Of a stretch of 38,118 bases of DNA, positions 26,016-36,070 are shown piece after piece. The notes under the pieces were generated by a model, which saw nothing but the letters and a program-made list of their open reading frames with translations, did not search any database and was not told the DNA's origin. Source of the stretch: Sphingomonas sp. (GTDB lineage: Bacteria > Pseudomonadota > Alphaproteobacteria > Sphingomonadales > Sphingomonadaceae); NCBI RefSeq assembly GCF_013812825.1, contig NZ_JACCSU010000012.1, positions 1-38,118 of the forward strand, written 5' to 3'. Position 1 is the first letter of the stretch, and every line of letters begins with the position of its first letter. A program made the translations under genes and the position numbers.

Positions 26016-26166
26016 CGCGGCTCCCTTGTTCCTTGCGTTCGCCAACCAACCCGCGGCGGCGACGGCGGTTGCGCCGGCTGGACAGTGGAGGCGTTCGGGG
26101 GCAGTTACGCAAGCTCCCGTGGCGAGCAATCCCCGCGATGGCGAAAAGACTCGTAAAGGATGGACA

Positions 26167-26703
26167 ATGCGCAAGCTGCTGCTCGGCCTGGCTGGGGCAA
26201 TCACGGCGGCGAGCCCGGCCGCGGCCGCCCTCCCGGTCGGCGCCAAGGCCCCGAATTTCGTCACCACCGGGGCGATGGCCGGCAAGCCGTTCCAGCTGAA
26301 CCTGAAGCGCGAGCTGCGCAAAGGCCCGGTGGTCCTCTATTTCTTCCCCAAGGCGTTCACCAAGGGCTGCACGCTGGAGGCCCGCGCGTTCAGCGAGGCC
26401 AGCGACGAGTTCCGCAAGGCCGGCGCGCGGGTGATCGGCATGTCCGCCGACGACCTGCCCACCCTGAAGCGCTTTTCGGTCGAGGAGTGCCGCAACGCCT
26501 TCCCGGTGGCCACGGCGACCGCGGCGACCGTCAACGCCTATGACGTGGCGATGCCGGTGGTCGGCAAGCTGACGACGATGTCCAACCGGACCAGCTACGT
26601 GATCGACCGCAACGGCCGAATTGCCTTCGTCCACTCGAAGCTCGATTGGTCCGGACACGTTAAAAAGACGCTCGCCGCGGTGAAGGGGCTGAAGAAACGA
26701 TAG
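26167..26703 (+). CDS. Exported peroxiredoxin (AhpC/TSA, BCP-like)
   Basis: A 178-aa thiol peroxidase. The N-terminal signal peptide (KLLLGLAGAITAASPAAA, cleaved before ALPVG) predicts the periplasm. The peroxidatic motif PKAFTKGCT matches P-x3-T-x2-C of the BCP/AhpC class, with Cp near residue 65; a second cysteine in VEECRN (about 109) could resolve it. The closing YVIDRNGRIAFVHSKL is typical of the fold. The reductant is unknown. The ATG at 26167 is followed directly by the signal peptide; the long upstream frame is rejected. Confidence 0.92.
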   Translation: MRKLLLGLAGAITAASPAAAALPVGAKAPNFVTTGAMAGKPFQLNLKRELRKGPVVLYFFPKAFTKGCTLEARAFSEASDEFRKAGARVIGMSADDLPTLKRFSVEECRNAFPVATATAATVNAYDVAMPVVGKLTTMSNRTSYVIDRNGRIAFVHSKLDWSGHVKKTLAAVKGLKKR

Positions 26704-26812
26704 TTAACGCGGTCGGCCGCCGGTTCGCCCGGACGGCACGCGCCGGAGTGCCGAGCGCAACTCGGCGCTGACCGAACTGCGCGAATTCGACGGCTGCCGC
26801 CGTTACGCAATC

Positions 26813-26842
26813 GGAACCATTTCGTTCGCCTGTGCGCTAAGT
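26813..26842 (+). promoter_or_regulatory. GGAAC-N17-CGCTAAGT element before lipoprotein A
   Basis: GGAAC at 26813-26817, 17-nt spacer, CGCTAAGT at 26835-26842, about 30 nt before the ATG. The same arrangement with identical spacing precedes the paralogous gene at 28089. It resembles the EcfG general-stress promoter (GGAAC-N16/17-CGTT) with one change at the -10. Confidence 0.5.
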
Positions 26843-26872
26843 AGCGGCAGTTTTCACAACAGGGGAAATGTC

Positions 26873-27118
26873 ATGAAGATCATCACCACGCTCGGCGTCG
26901 CCATCGGCCTTTCGGCGCTCGCGGCTTGCGGCGGCGCTGCCGAGGAGAACGCGGACAATATGGACGCCAATCTCGTCATGCCGGCGGACAATTTCGACAC
27001 CATGGACGCCAATGCCGCCAACGAAATGGACGTCAACCTCGGCAATGACGCCAACATGACGGACGGCGCCAACGCCGACGCGGCCGCCAACAACGCCGCC
27101 GGCAACACCGGCTACTGA
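26873..27118 (+). CDS. Asn/Asp/Ala-rich small lipoprotein (paralogue A)
   Basis: An 81-aa lipoprotein with signal MKIITTLGVAIGLSALAAC (lipobox LAAC, C19). The short mature part is dominated by Asn, Asp, Ala and Met in degenerate units such as NMDANL, FDTMDANA and NEMDVNL. It is probably disordered and acidic, in the outer or inner membrane periplasmic face. It is paralogous to the gene at 28089-28343, and the upstream regions also match. AGGGGAAA before the ATG serves as ribosome site. Function unknown; acidic Asn/Asp clusters could bind cations. Confidence 0.85.
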   Translation: MKIITTLGVAIGLSALAACGGAAEENADNMDANLVMPADNFDTMDANAANEMDVNLGNDANMTDGANADAAANNAAGNTGY

Positions 27119-27142
27119 TCGGTTCACCGGTGATCATCGGGG

Positions 27143-27175
27143 CGGGCGCCCTGTCGGCAAGACAGGCGCCCGTTT
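27143..27175 (+). terminator. Rho-independent terminator after lipoprotein A
   Basis: A strong GC stem CGGGCGCC(C)TGTC / GACAGGCGCCCG with one bulged C and loop GGCAA, followed by TTT. It begins 24 nt after the stop codon. Confidence 0.8.
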
Positions 27176-27233
27176 CGCGTTTATAGCCGCCGATAGGGAG
27201 CGCCATCGGGCGCACCGAGCCGGGAGAGCGACC

Positions 27234-27365
27234 ATGGCCAAGGGCCAGAAACGATCGAGCAAGGAAATCCGCAAGCCCAAGGCGGACAAGGGCAAGAAGC
27301 AGAACGCGTCCAACCCTTCGACCAAGGAAGGAGTCGTCCGCGGCCTCGACAATTTCAAAGGCTGA
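27234..27365 (+). CDS. Small basic lysine-rich protein
   Basis: A 43-aa protein (begins MAKGQKRSSKEIRKPKADK, ends VVRGLDNFKG), strongly basic and hydrophilic. GGGAGAG lies a few bases before the ATG. Small proteins opening MAKGQKR.N.EIRKPKA recur in proteobacteria as conserved hypotheticals, which supports translation. It precedes the next gene by 10 nt. Function unknown; nucleic-acid or ribosome binding is only suggested by the charge. Confidence 0.75.
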   Translation: MAKGQKRSSKEIRKPKADKGKKQNASNPSTKEGVVRGLDNFKG

Positions 27366-27375
27366 GGGCGCGGGA

Positions 27376-27990
27376 ATGCGCGTTTCGCGGCGGGCCGGAG
27401 CGCTGGCGCTCGGCGCATCGGTGGCGGCCGGCTGCTCGACCTTGCCCCAGCCTCACCGCCCGGCTCATCCGCAGGAGCAGTTCATGGCCCGCCTCGCGGC
27501 GCTGTGCGGCAAGGCGTTCGCCGGGCGGCTGGTGACGAGCGATCCCGCCGATGCCGACATGGCCGGCAAGCCGCTGGTGATGCACGTCGCGCGCTGCGCC
27601 CCGAACGAGGTGCGAATCCCGTTCCACGTCGGCGAGGACCGCTCGCGAACCTGGATCATTTCGCGCACCTCGAGCGGCCTCAGGCTCAAGCACGACCACC
27701 GGCATAAGGACGGCGCCCCCGACGCGGTGACGATGTACGGCGGCGATACCGCAGGGCCGGGCACGGCGAGCCGGCAGGAATTCCCGGTCGACGCGGAATC
27801 GATTGCCCTGTTCCGCGCGAACAAGCTCGATCGGTCGGTGACCAACGTCTGGGCGGTCGAGGTCACGGACCGCACGTACGCCTACGAGCTGCGCCGGCCG
27901 GCCGGGCCCGCCGAGCGCCATTTCCGGGCCGAGTTCGACCTCACCCGGCCGGTGCCCCCGCCGCCGCTGCCGTGGGGGTGGAAGGGCTAA
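27376..27990 (+). CDS. Hypothetical lipoprotein
   Basis: A 204-aa protein with an N-terminal signal (VSRRAGALALGASVAAGC, lipobox VAAGC, C20). The remainder is a compact domain with two Cys (ALCGKAFAGR and HVARCAPNEV) and segments PFHVGEDRSRTWIISRT, LKHDHRHKDG and ERHFRAEFDLTRPV that look like a conserved lipocalin-like beta protein found as 'hypothetical' in sphingomonads. No function is assigned. It starts 10 nt after the small basic gene, probably in one operon. Confidence 0.78.
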   Translation: MRVSRRAGALALGASVAAGCSTLPQPHRPAHPQEQFMARLAALCGKAFAGRLVTSDPADADMAGKPLVMHVARCAPNEVRIPFHVGEDRSRTWIISRTSSGLRLKHDHRHKDGAPDAVTMYGGDTAGPGTASRQEFPVDAESIALFRANKLDRSVTNVWAVEVTDRTYAYELRRPAGPAERHFRAEFDLTRPVPPPPLPWGWKG

Positions 27991-28029
27991 TCGATCAAGC
28001 GGGTCCCTCAGCAGGGTTGATTCAGCCGA

Positions 28030-28059
28030 GGAACCGATTTGGCCGCCCGAGCGCTTAGT
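28030..28059 (+). promoter_or_regulatory. GGAAC-N17-CGCTTAGT element before lipoprotein B
   Basis: GGAAC at 28030-28034, 17-nt spacer, CGCTTAGT at 28052-28059, 29 nt before the ATG. Spacing and both boxes match the element at 26813-26842. EcfG-like with a CGCT instead of CGTT -10. Confidence 0.5.
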
Positions 28060-28088
28060 GGCGGCTTCACCAACCAGGGGAAAACAGG

Positions 28089-28343
28089 ATGAACATCATC
28101 AAGTCGCTCGCGATCGCCGCCGGAATCGCCGGGCTCGCCGCCTGCGCCGGCGGAGGCGAGGAGAACAACGCCGCCAACATGGACGCGAATCTGACCGACA
28201 TGAACGCGGGCATGGACATGAACGCCGGAATGGACATGAACACGACGGTCAACGCGGCCGATGGCATGAATTCGACCGAGAACGCAGTGGTCAACGACCT
28301 TACGACCAACGACGCAGACGCGAACCTCGCCAACGGCACGTAA
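28089..28343 (+). CDS. Asn/Asp/Met-rich small lipoprotein (paralogue B)
   Basis: An 84-aa lipoprotein with signal MNIIKSLAIAAGIAGLAAC (C19). The mature part contains a perfect tandem peptide, MNAGMD twice followed by MNTTV, and many N, D and M residues. It shares with paralogue A the order signal, GG-EEN, NMDANL, then an Asn/Asp tail, and its 5' leader with AGGGGAAA. It is probably a duplicated secreted or envelope peptide family. The terminator at 28369-28399 follows. Confidence 0.85.
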   Translation: MNIIKSLAIAAGIAGLAACAGGGEENNAANMDANLTDMNAGMDMNAGMDMNTTVNAADGMNSTENAVVNDLTTNDADANLANGT

Positions 28344-28368
28344 TCCAGCGGAGAGCACGCGCTGGTAC

Positions 28369-28399
28369 GGGGCGCTCGCGAGAAGCGGGCGCCCCTTTT
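28369..28399 (+). terminator. Rho-independent terminator after lipoprotein B
   Basis: GGGGCGC (28369-28375) pairs with GCGCCCC (28389-28395), followed by TTTT. Located 26 nt after the stop. Confidence 0.78.
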
Positions 28400-28497
28400 C
28401 ATGTGCGCGCACGCGAGAGGCCCAGGCCGAGGTGTCGAAGGGGTCCCGATCAGTCGCAAAGCCGCACTCATGCGCGCCGGTGCGCGCGAGCGGGGCG

Positions 28498-28523
28498 AAG
28501 AAAGGGCGGCCGGTGGGCCGCCC
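28498..28523 (-). terminator. Rho-independent terminator of the PRC-barrel gene
   Basis: On the minus strand GGGCGGCC, loop CACC, GGCCGCCC, then TTTCTT. Perfect 8-bp stem located 41-66 nt beyond the stop codon at 28564. Confidence 0.8.
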
Positions 28524-28563
28524 TCCCGTGACCGGCGGTCGCGCCGGTCCGACCGCTCGCCGT

Positions 28564-28965
28564 TCAGGCGGTGCGGATATAGTAGAGCCGGAGCTTCCGG
28601 TCATAATCCTCCGACCAGTTCGGCTGCTCGTCGCGGCCGTGGCTGGGCGCCTTGTCGCGCTGGAAATCCTCCTTGGTGACGCCCTTCAGCTTGAAGCCGC
28701 CGAGCTTGGTGTCATAGTCGAGTCCGTCCCACGGCAGCGGGAAACTGTCCTCGCCAAATCCGAACAGGCCGCCGCAGCTCATGACGACATAGCGAACCTG
28801 GCCGTCCAACTTGCCGATCATCACCTTGCGGACGGTGCCGAGCTTCTCTCCATTGCGGTCGAAAACCTGCGTGCCTTCGACCTTGTCGGACGCGATCATC
28901 TGATGAGTCTCGTTCTTGTCGACGACATCAGGGGCGGGGGGGCGCGTCTGGGTGGTAGTGGTCAT
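28564..28965 (-). CDS. PRC-barrel domain protein
   Basis: A 133-aa protein. A Thr/Gln/Pro-rich N-terminus is followed by a PRC-barrel (about 23-105) with SDKVEGTQVFDRNGEKLGTVRKVMIGKLDGQVRYVVMSCGGLFGFGEDSFPLPWDGLDYD. A C-terminal helical tail (DRKLRLYYIRTA) follows. Stand-alone PRC-barrel proteins of this form are abundant in stress and stationary phase in alphaproteobacteria. AGGAGG lies 9 nt before the ATG. The upstream 338 nt to the next gene contain no recognised EcfG box. Confidence 0.9.
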   Translation of the reverse strand: MTTTTQTRPPAPDVVDKNETHQMIASDKVEGTQVFDRNGEKLGTVRKVMIGKLDGQVRYVVMSCGGLFGFGEDSFPLPWDGLDYDTKLGGFKLKGVTKEDFQRDKAPSHGRDEQPNWSEDYDRKLRLYYIRTA

Positions 28966-29304
28966 CGTACGATGCCTCCTTTTTAATGTGCGAATGGGTG
29001 CGCGGATCGGCGCTCGAGAGGCGCGGCGTCGCGCAAGGACGCGGAAAAAACCGCGCCTTCACTCAACCAACGAAGGGGCGCCGCCGGGGTTGCGAGCTTC
29101 GGAGCGCCTGGAGCACGGCTCGCCGAGGAACGGCGAGCGCCGGCCTCCGAACGGCCGCGGAAAGTCGCAAAATCGCACTGCACGCGCGTGAGTCGCTCGC
29201 AAGGGGACGTGGGTGTCGGGAAAGGTGGTGACCGTGCACCCGTCAGCGTGGAGCAGGCGAATTCCAAATAGGACAGCGAAAAGTGACCGCGCTAGAGGGC
29301 TGCG
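28966..29304. other. 339-nt intergenic region without a recognised gene
   Basis: Between the divergent PRC-barrel and yaiI genes. It must contain both promoters. Short GC-rich palindromic patches are visible (for example CGCGGAAAAAACCGCG at 29040-29055). No tRNA cloverleaf, conserved ORF or terminator was recognised; the short open frames on both strands look like composition artefacts. Confidence 0.5.
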
Positions 29305-29760
29305 ATGAGCGAGGTCCGGATCCTGGTCGACGCCGACGCCTGTCCGGTGAAAGAAGAAATCTACAAGGTCGCTTTCCGCCGCGCCGTGCCGGTCAAGGTG
29401 GTCAGCAACTCGCGGATCCGCGTGCCCGATCATCCGCTGGTCGAGCGGGTGCTGGTCGGCGACGCATTTGATGCCGCCGACGACTGGATCGTCGAGCAGT
29501 CGGACGCGCGGACGGTGGTGATCACCGGCGACATCCTGCTGGCCGACCGCTGCCTCAAGGCCGGAGCGACGGTCCTCGGCCCCACCGGCAAGCCGTTCAC
29601 CAGCGCGAGCATCGGCAGCGCGATCGCCACGCGGGCGATCATGGCCGATTTGCGCGCCGGGGCCGGCGTGACCGGCGGCCCGGCGCCGTTCGCCAAGGCG
29701 GACCGCTCGCGCTTCCTGCAGGCGCTGGATGAGGCATTGGTGCGGTTGGGCCGGCCGTAG
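29305..29760 (+). CDS. yaiI: YaiI/YqxD family (UPF0178) protein
   Basis: A 151-aa member of UPF0178 (DUF188). The family pattern is clear: VDADACPVKEEIYKVAFR at the start (PIN-like acidic site), VVSNSRIRVP, GDAFDAADDWIVEQ, VVITGDILLADRCLKAGATVLGPTGKPF and SIGSAIATRAIMADLR. PIN-like nuclease activity has been proposed for the fold, but its biological role is unknown. Confidence 0.95.
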   Translation: MSEVRILVDADACPVKEEIYKVAFRRAVPVKVVSNSRIRVPDHPLVERVLVGDAFDAADDWIVEQSDARTVVITGDILLADRCLKAGATVLGPTGKPFTSASIGSAIATRAIMADLRAGAGVTGGPAPFAKADRSRFLQALDEALVRLGRP

Positions 29761-29790
29761 GGCCGTGAGGCAGAGGAAGTGAGCCGCCCC

Positions 29791-30276
29791 TTATTGTTCG
29801 GCCGGGGCCTGGGCGAGGGCCCGCGACAGGATTGCGCCGACTTCCCGCGCATAGCTGGTGAACATGGCGACGATGGCCTCGTCGGTCACGTGGCGGGGCG
29901 CCGGGTCGATCGCGCACAGCGTGCCGAAGAAGCTGCCGTCCTCGAGGTAGACCGGGAACGCGCAATAACTCTTGAAGCCGTAAATGACCGGGACCGGGTG
30001 CCGCGACCATTTGATGTCGTCGCTCGCATCGTCGAACACGATCGCCTCGCCGCTGTCTCGGATCTCGTCGCAGATCGTCTCGTGGATCTTGAGCTCACCG
30101 CCCGGATCGAGCCCGAACCCGATCCGGTCCTCGCACAGGCAGGCGATCCAGCGCCGCTCGGTCACCCGCGCCACCGCCGCGAACCCCATGCCGGTCGTGT
30201 CGCAGATATGCAGGAGAATCGCGCGCAGTCGCTCGTCGCGCCCAAGGGCGATGGCTTCAGTTTTCAGGTCTTGCAC
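29791..30276 (-). CDS. GAF domain protein
   Basis: A 161-aa protein that is essentially a single GAF domain: ILLHICDTTGMGFAAVARVTERRWIACLCEDRIGFGL, ETICDEIRDSGEAIVFDDASDD, SYCAFPVYLEDGSFFGTLCAIDPAPRHVT. Cysteine-containing positions and the GF.SYCAFP.Y segment resemble sensory GAFs that bind small ligands or tetrapyrroles. No output domain is attached, so it may act in trans or as a remnant of a histidine kinase. GTG start at 30276; upstream is an intergenic region with an unusual nested palindrome. Confidence 0.85.
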   Translation of the reverse strand: MQDLKTEAIALGRDERLRAILLHICDTTGMGFAAVARVTERRWIACLCEDRIGFGLDPGGELKIHETICDEIRDSGEAIVFDDASDDIKWSRHPVPVIYGFKSYCAFPVYLEDGSFFGTLCAIDPAPRHVTDEAIVAMFTSYAREVGAILSRALAQAPAEQ

Positions 30277-30440
30277 GGCTTGCCCCCGTTCTTACCGGCG
30301 CAGGGTGGGCCCGAAGGGGAGCCGATACAAGGCTTTGGGCTATCATTGTTGAGCACACTGTCACCGCAATCTGGATGAGGGCATCGTCGCCGGTGGGCAC
30401 CAAGGGAGGGATTGCGTCGGCCCGCCGGTGAATCGGTGGT

Positions 30441-30490
30441 CAATGTCACCTTTCTTCGATCCGGTCGAAGAATGCGATTCCTTGACATTG
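30441..30490. repeat. Nested perfect inverted repeats downstream of thiC
   Basis: Outer arms CAATGTCA (30441-30448) and TGACATTG (30483-30490), inner arms TTCTTCGA (30452-30459) and TCGAAGAA (30465-30472), loop TCCGG. All four arms are perfect 8-bp complements. It lies 23 nt beyond the thiC stop and is more AT-rich than its surroundings. No T-run follows in either orientation, so a simple intrinsic terminator is unlikely. Confidence 0.75.
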
Positions 30491-30512
30491 AAGAGGCGCA
30501 GCGGGTTTCGAG

Positions 30513-32417
<1,905 letters not shown>

Positions 32418-32450
32418 TCATCTCCTCAGACGGAGGGATGGCGTCGCCGC

Positions 32451-32549
32451 GCTCCCTCCCTACGCCCGCGTCAACGGGATCAGGTTCAACGGGTCGCGGC
32501 CCGGACGGCCGCCTCTCAACCGCTCGCGCGGTTCCCCGGGGATGGGAGC
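32451..32549 (-). promoter_or_regulatory. TPP (THI-box) riboswitch
   Basis: The leader of thiC on the minus strand carries the TPP aptamer. P1 is GCTCCC (32549-32544) with GGGAGC (32456-32451); the first domain contains GGTTGAGAGG (variant of CUGAGA); the second contains ACCCGTTGAACCTGATC and GCGTAGGGA, matching the near-universal THI-box core. Downstream, GGAGGGA at the aptamer end can pair with TCCCTCC, which in turn can pair with the GAGGAG ribosome site, giving a plausible translational expression platform. Confidence 0.93.
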
Positions 32550-32594
32550 CTGTTAGGCGCTCGTTGGGCGCCGCGCCAGCGCCTTAGGCGGCTT

Positions 32595-33101
32595 TTATCG
32601 GCTGGTCCGGGCCGAACTCCGCCGGGCGCTGCGCTCCTGGGCGCTGATCTTGCCGTCCTTGTTGGTGTCGAGGCGGTCGAACGTCGCCAGCGTCGGCGCT
32701 CCGAACTCTTGGCGGGTGATCTTGCCGTCCTTGTTGGCGTCGAGCCGCTGCAGAACCGCGGCGGCGGCCCCAGCTTGCACGGGCGGGATCGACGCCTTGA
32801 ACTCGGCAAGGCTCAGCTGGCCGTTCTTGTCGGTGTCGAGCTTGGCGAAACCTTCTTCCGCGCGCTTGGCGATGCGCGCCGCGGCCTGTTGCCGGGCGCG
32901 AGCTTCGGCGGCGTCCATCTCGGCCTTGGTGATGGTGCCGTCGCCGTTGGTATCGAGCGCCTTGAACCGTTGATCCAGCCCCTGCGCGACCTGGGCTCGA
33001 CTAGGGGCCTGCGACTGCCCGGCGGTCGTTTGAGCGCTCGCTGCCGACGCGAGGGCGACCAGCATCAGCGGCGCCACGGTGTGGCGGAATGGATGGGGCA
33101 A
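32595..33101 (-). CDS. Exported EF-hand calcium-binding protein
   Basis: A 168-aa protein with a Sec signal (VAPLMLVALASAASA, cleavage near A23). Four EF-hand loops are visible: DTNGDGTITKAE (50-61), DTDKNGQLSLAE (89-100), DANKDGKITRQE (121-132) and DTNKDGKISAQE (145-156). All have acidic residues at positions 1 and 12 and Gly at 6, so all could bind Ca2+. Probably periplasmic; role in calcium buffering or signalling is unknown. The C-terminus is basic (RSARRSSARTSR). Confidence 0.93.
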   Translation of the reverse strand: MPHPFRHTVAPLMLVALASAASAQTTAGQSQAPSRAQVAQGLDQRFKALDTNGDGTITKAEMDAAEARARQQAAARIAKRAEEGFAKLDTDKNGQLSLAEFKASIPPVQAGAAAAVLQRLDANKDGKITRQEFGAPTLATFDRLDTNKDGKISAQERSARRSSARTSR

Positions 33102-33218
33102 GCTAGTTCTCCAATATCGGTGTTCGGGGCGGGAATGGGGCCGCCAAGCTGACTATCGAGTGAACTGCCGCGCGCTCACCTCTTCCTTCCAGGCGCAAGG
33201 AGCGGCATCAGGGTGGCC

Positions 33219-34118
33219 ATGCGTTCGCTGACCCATCTCGACCGGCTCGAGGCCGAGAGCATCCATATCCTGCGCGAAACCGTCGCCGAGGCGGAGCGGC
33301 CGGTGATGCTCTACTCGATGGGCAAGGATTCGGCCGCGATGCTGCGCCTGGCGCAAAAGGCGTTCTTTCCGGGCCCGCTGCCGTTCCCACTGCTGCACGT
33401 CGACACCGGCTGGAAGTTCCGGGACATGTACGCGTTTCGCGACAAGGTCGCGTCAGAACCCGGAGTCCGGCTGATCGTCCACAAGAACCCGGAAGCCGAG
33501 CGGCGCGGGATCAACCCGTTCGACCACGGCCCGCTGCATACCGACTTGTGGAAGACGGAAGGGCTCAAGCAGGCGCTCGACGAGCACGGCTTCGACGCGG
33601 CGTTCGGCGGCGCCCGCCGCGACGAGGAGAAGAGCCGCGCCAAGGAGCGCATCTTCAGCTTCCGGACCGCCAACCACCGCTGGGATCCCAAGCGCCAGCG
33701 GCCCGAGCTGTGGTCGCTGTACAATGTCCGCAAGAACAAGGGCGAGAGCCTCCGGGTGTTCCCGCTGTCCCACTGGACCGAGCTCGACGTCTGGCAATAT
33801 ATCCTTCGCGAGGGGATCGACGTGGTCCCGCTCTATTTCGCCGCCGAGCGGCCGACGGTCGTCCGCGACGGGCTGATCCTCTTGGTCGATGACGAGCGCT
33901 TGCCGCTGGACGGCGAGCAGCCGCAGTTGCGCAAGGTCCGTTTCCGCACGCTCGGCTGCTATCCGCTGTCGGGCGCGATCGAGAGCGATGCCGCGAGCGT
34001 CGAGGACATCATCGCCGAGATGCTGGTGACCAGCACATCCGAACGCCAGGGACGCGCGATCGACCGGGATTGCGGCGCCGCCAGCATGGAGAAGAAAAAG
34101 CAGGAGGGGTATTTTTGA
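33219..34118 (+). CDS. cysD: Sulfate adenylyltransferase subunit 2 (CysD)
   Basis: Catalytic subunit of ATP sulfurylase: forms APS from ATP and sulfate. About 299 aa. The PP-loop motif is [13 protein letters not shown]; other family segments are [34 protein letters not shown], WNxP-like [24 protein letters not shown] and [15 protein letters not shown] at 33219 is chosen; a GTG two codons upstream (33213) with AAGGAG at 33197-33202 is equally possible. Coupled to cysN by a TTGA overlap. Confidence 0.96.
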   Translation: MRSLTHLDRLEAESIHILRETVAEAERPVMLYSMGKDSAAMLRLAQKAFFPGPLPFPLLHVDTGWKFRDMYAFRDKVASEPGVRLIVHKNPEAERRGINPFDHGPLHTDLWKTEGLKQALDEHGFDAAFGGARRDEEKSRAKERIFSFRTANHRWDPKRQRPELWSLYNVRKNKGESLRVFPLSHWTELDVWQYILREGIDVVPLYFAAERPTVVRDGLILLVDDERLPLDGEQPQLRKVRFRTLGCYPLSGAIESDAASVEDIIAEMLVTSTSERQGRAIDRDCGAASMEKKKQEGYF

Positions 34119-36016
34119 ACCGCCCCGCGTCCGATGTCGCCGAATGGCTGCGCGCCCAGGACCGGATGGAGATGTTGCGCTTCATCACCTGCGGCAGCGT
34201 CGATGACGGCAAATCGACGCTGATCGGCCGCCTGCTCTACGACAGCCGGCAGATTTTCGACGACCAGCTGGCCAGCCTCGAAGCCGACAGCAGGAAGGTC
34301 GGCACCCAGGGCGACGCGATCGATTTCGCCTTGCTGGTCGACGGCCTTTCGGCCGAGCGCGAGCAGGGCATCACCATCGACGTCGCCTACCGCTACTTCG
34401 CGAGCTCCAGGCGCAGGTTCATCGTCGCCGACACTCCGGGGCACGAGCAGTACACTCGCAACATGGTGACCGGCGCCTCGACCGCCGACCTGGCGGTGCT
34501 GGTCGTCGACGCGCGCAAGGGCGTTCTGACCCAGACCCGGCGGCATAGTTTTCTCGCCCACCTGCTCGGCATCCGCCGCTTGGTCCTCGCGGTCACCAAG
34601 ATGGACCTGGTCGACTACGACCAGGCGGCGTTCGACGCGATTTGCGCCGACTACCGATTGTTCGCCGACAGCATCGGCATCGCCGATTGGGTCGCGATCC
34701 CCGTCTCGGGACTCAACGGCGACAATGTGATGGCTCCGAGCCAGGCAACGCCCTGGTACGGTGGCCCCAGCCTGCTCGACCATCTCGACACGGTTGCCCT
34801 CGGCGCGGCCGACGATGCCGCCAAGCCGCTGCGCCTGCCGGTGCAGTGGGTCAGCCGGCCGGACCAGAACTTCCGCGGCTTTGCCGGCCAGATCGCGTCG
34901 GGACGGATCGGTCCTGGAACCGAGGTTCGGATCCTGCCGTCGGGCCGGCGCAGCCGAATCGAACGCGTCGTCACGCTCGACGGCGATCTGGACGAAGCGG
35001 TCGCCGGCCAGTCGGTGACGGTGACTCTGGCCGACGCGGTCGACTGTTCGCGGGGCGACGTGATCGCGGCCGCCGAAAATCCGCCTGAAGCCGCGGACCA
35101 GTTCGAGGTCACGATCGTCTGGATGGGCGAGGACGATCTGCTCCCCGGCCGCGGCTATTGGCTGAAGCTCGGCACCCAGACGGTGACCGCGACCGTCCAG
35201 CAGCCGAAATACGAGATCAACGTCAACAGCCTCGAGCATCTCGCGGCGCCGACCCTGGCCCTGAACGCGATCGGGGTGGCGGAAGTCGCGACCGACCGCG
35301 ACATCGTCTTCGAGAGCTATTCGGTACCCGCTTCCAATCCGAACCGGGCGCTCGGCGGCTTCATCCTGATCGACAAGCTGACCAACGCCACGGTTGCCGC
35401 CGGGATGATCCACTTCGCGCTCCGGCGAGCGCTCAACATCCACCGCCAGCACCTCGACGTCGACCGCGACACCCACGCCAGGATCAAGGGCCAGAAGCCC
35501 GCAGTGCTGTGGTTCACCGGCCTGTCGGGCGCCGGCAAGTCGACCATCGCCAATCTCGTCGAGAAGAAACTGGTCGCGCTGGGCAAGCACACTTTCCTGC
35601 TCGACGGCGACAATCTCCGCCACGGGCTCAACCGCGACCTCGGTTTCACGGACGCCGACCGGATCGAAAACATCCGCCGAGTCGGCGAGGTCGCCCGGCT
35701 GATGGCCGACGCGGGCCTCATCGTGCTGACCGCGTTCATCTCGCCGTTCCGGGCCGAGCGCGAGATGGCCCGCAAGATGATCCCGGAGGGCGAGTTCATC
35801 GAAATTTTCGTCGACACTCCGCTGGCCGAGGCCGAGCGGCGCGATTCCAAGGGCCTCTACGCCAAGGCGCGCGCCGGCGAGCTCGCCAATTTCACCGGCA
35901 TCGACAGCCCCTACGAGCCGCCCGAGCAGCCGGAGGTGCACATCGAGACGGCGCGGATGAGTCCGGAAGAGGCCGCGGACGCAGTCATCGAGGCGCTGAT
36001 GCCCCGCCTCCGCTGA
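34115..36016 (+). CDS. cysN: Bifunctional sulfate adenylyltransferase subunit 1 / APS kinase (CysNC)
   Basis: A fusion of the GTPase subunit of ATP sulfurylase with APS kinase, 633 aa, so PAPS is made by one complex with CysD. The EF-Tu-like GTPase half shows G1 GSVDDGKS (27-34), G3 [12 protein letters not shown] and G4 TKMD (about 161). The CysC half starts near 455 with P-loop GLSGAGKST (about 469-477), then [26 protein letters not shown] and FISPFRAER. The start is a TTG at 34115 with AGGAGGGG (34102-34109) 5 nt away, overlapping the cysD stop. An in-frame extension into cysD is rejected. Confidence 0.96.
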   Translation: MNRPASDVAEWLRAQDRMEMLRFITCGSVDDGKSTLIGRLLYDSRQIFDDQLASLEADSRKVGTQGDAIDFALLVDGLSAEREQGITIDVAYRYFASSRRRFIVADTPGHEQYTRNMVTGASTADLAVLVVDARKGVLTQTRRHSFLAHLLGIRRLVLAVTKMDLVDYDQAAFDAICADYRLFADSIGIADWVAIPVSGLNGDNVMAPSQATPWYGGPSLLDHLDTVALGAADDAAKPLRLPVQWVSRPDQNFRGFAGQIASGRIGPGTEVRILPSGRRSRIERVVTLDGDLDEAVAGQSVTVTLADAVDCSRGDVIAAAENPPEAADQFEVTIVWMGEDDLLPGRGYWLKLGTQTVTATVQQPKYEINVNSLEHLAAPTLALNAIGVAEVATDRDIVFESYSVPASNPNRALGGFILIDKLTNATVAAGMIHFALRRALNIHRQHLDVDRDTHARIKGQKPAVLWFTGLSGAGKSTIANLVEKKLVALGKHTFLLDGDNLRHGLNRDLGFTDADRIENIRRVGEVARLMADAGLIVLTAFISPFRAEREMARKMIPEGEFIEIFVDTPLAEAERRDSKGLYAKARAGELANFTGIDSPYEPPEQPEVHIETARMSPEEAADAVIEALMPRLR

Positions 36017-36070
36017 GCGAAGCGGCAGCGGCCTGCAACTAAGTCCAGCGACAGCAGTTACGGCACGGTC

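Noticed and set aside
28966-29304. Possible RNA gene in the PRC-yaiI intergenic region
   Set aside because: No tRNA cloverleaf, terminator or recognised structured RNA family found by eye; left as unexplained intergenic sequence.
29283-29471. 62-codon frame overlapping the start of yaiI
   Set aside because: Out of frame with the well-conserved yaiI gene, arginine-rich shadow composition.
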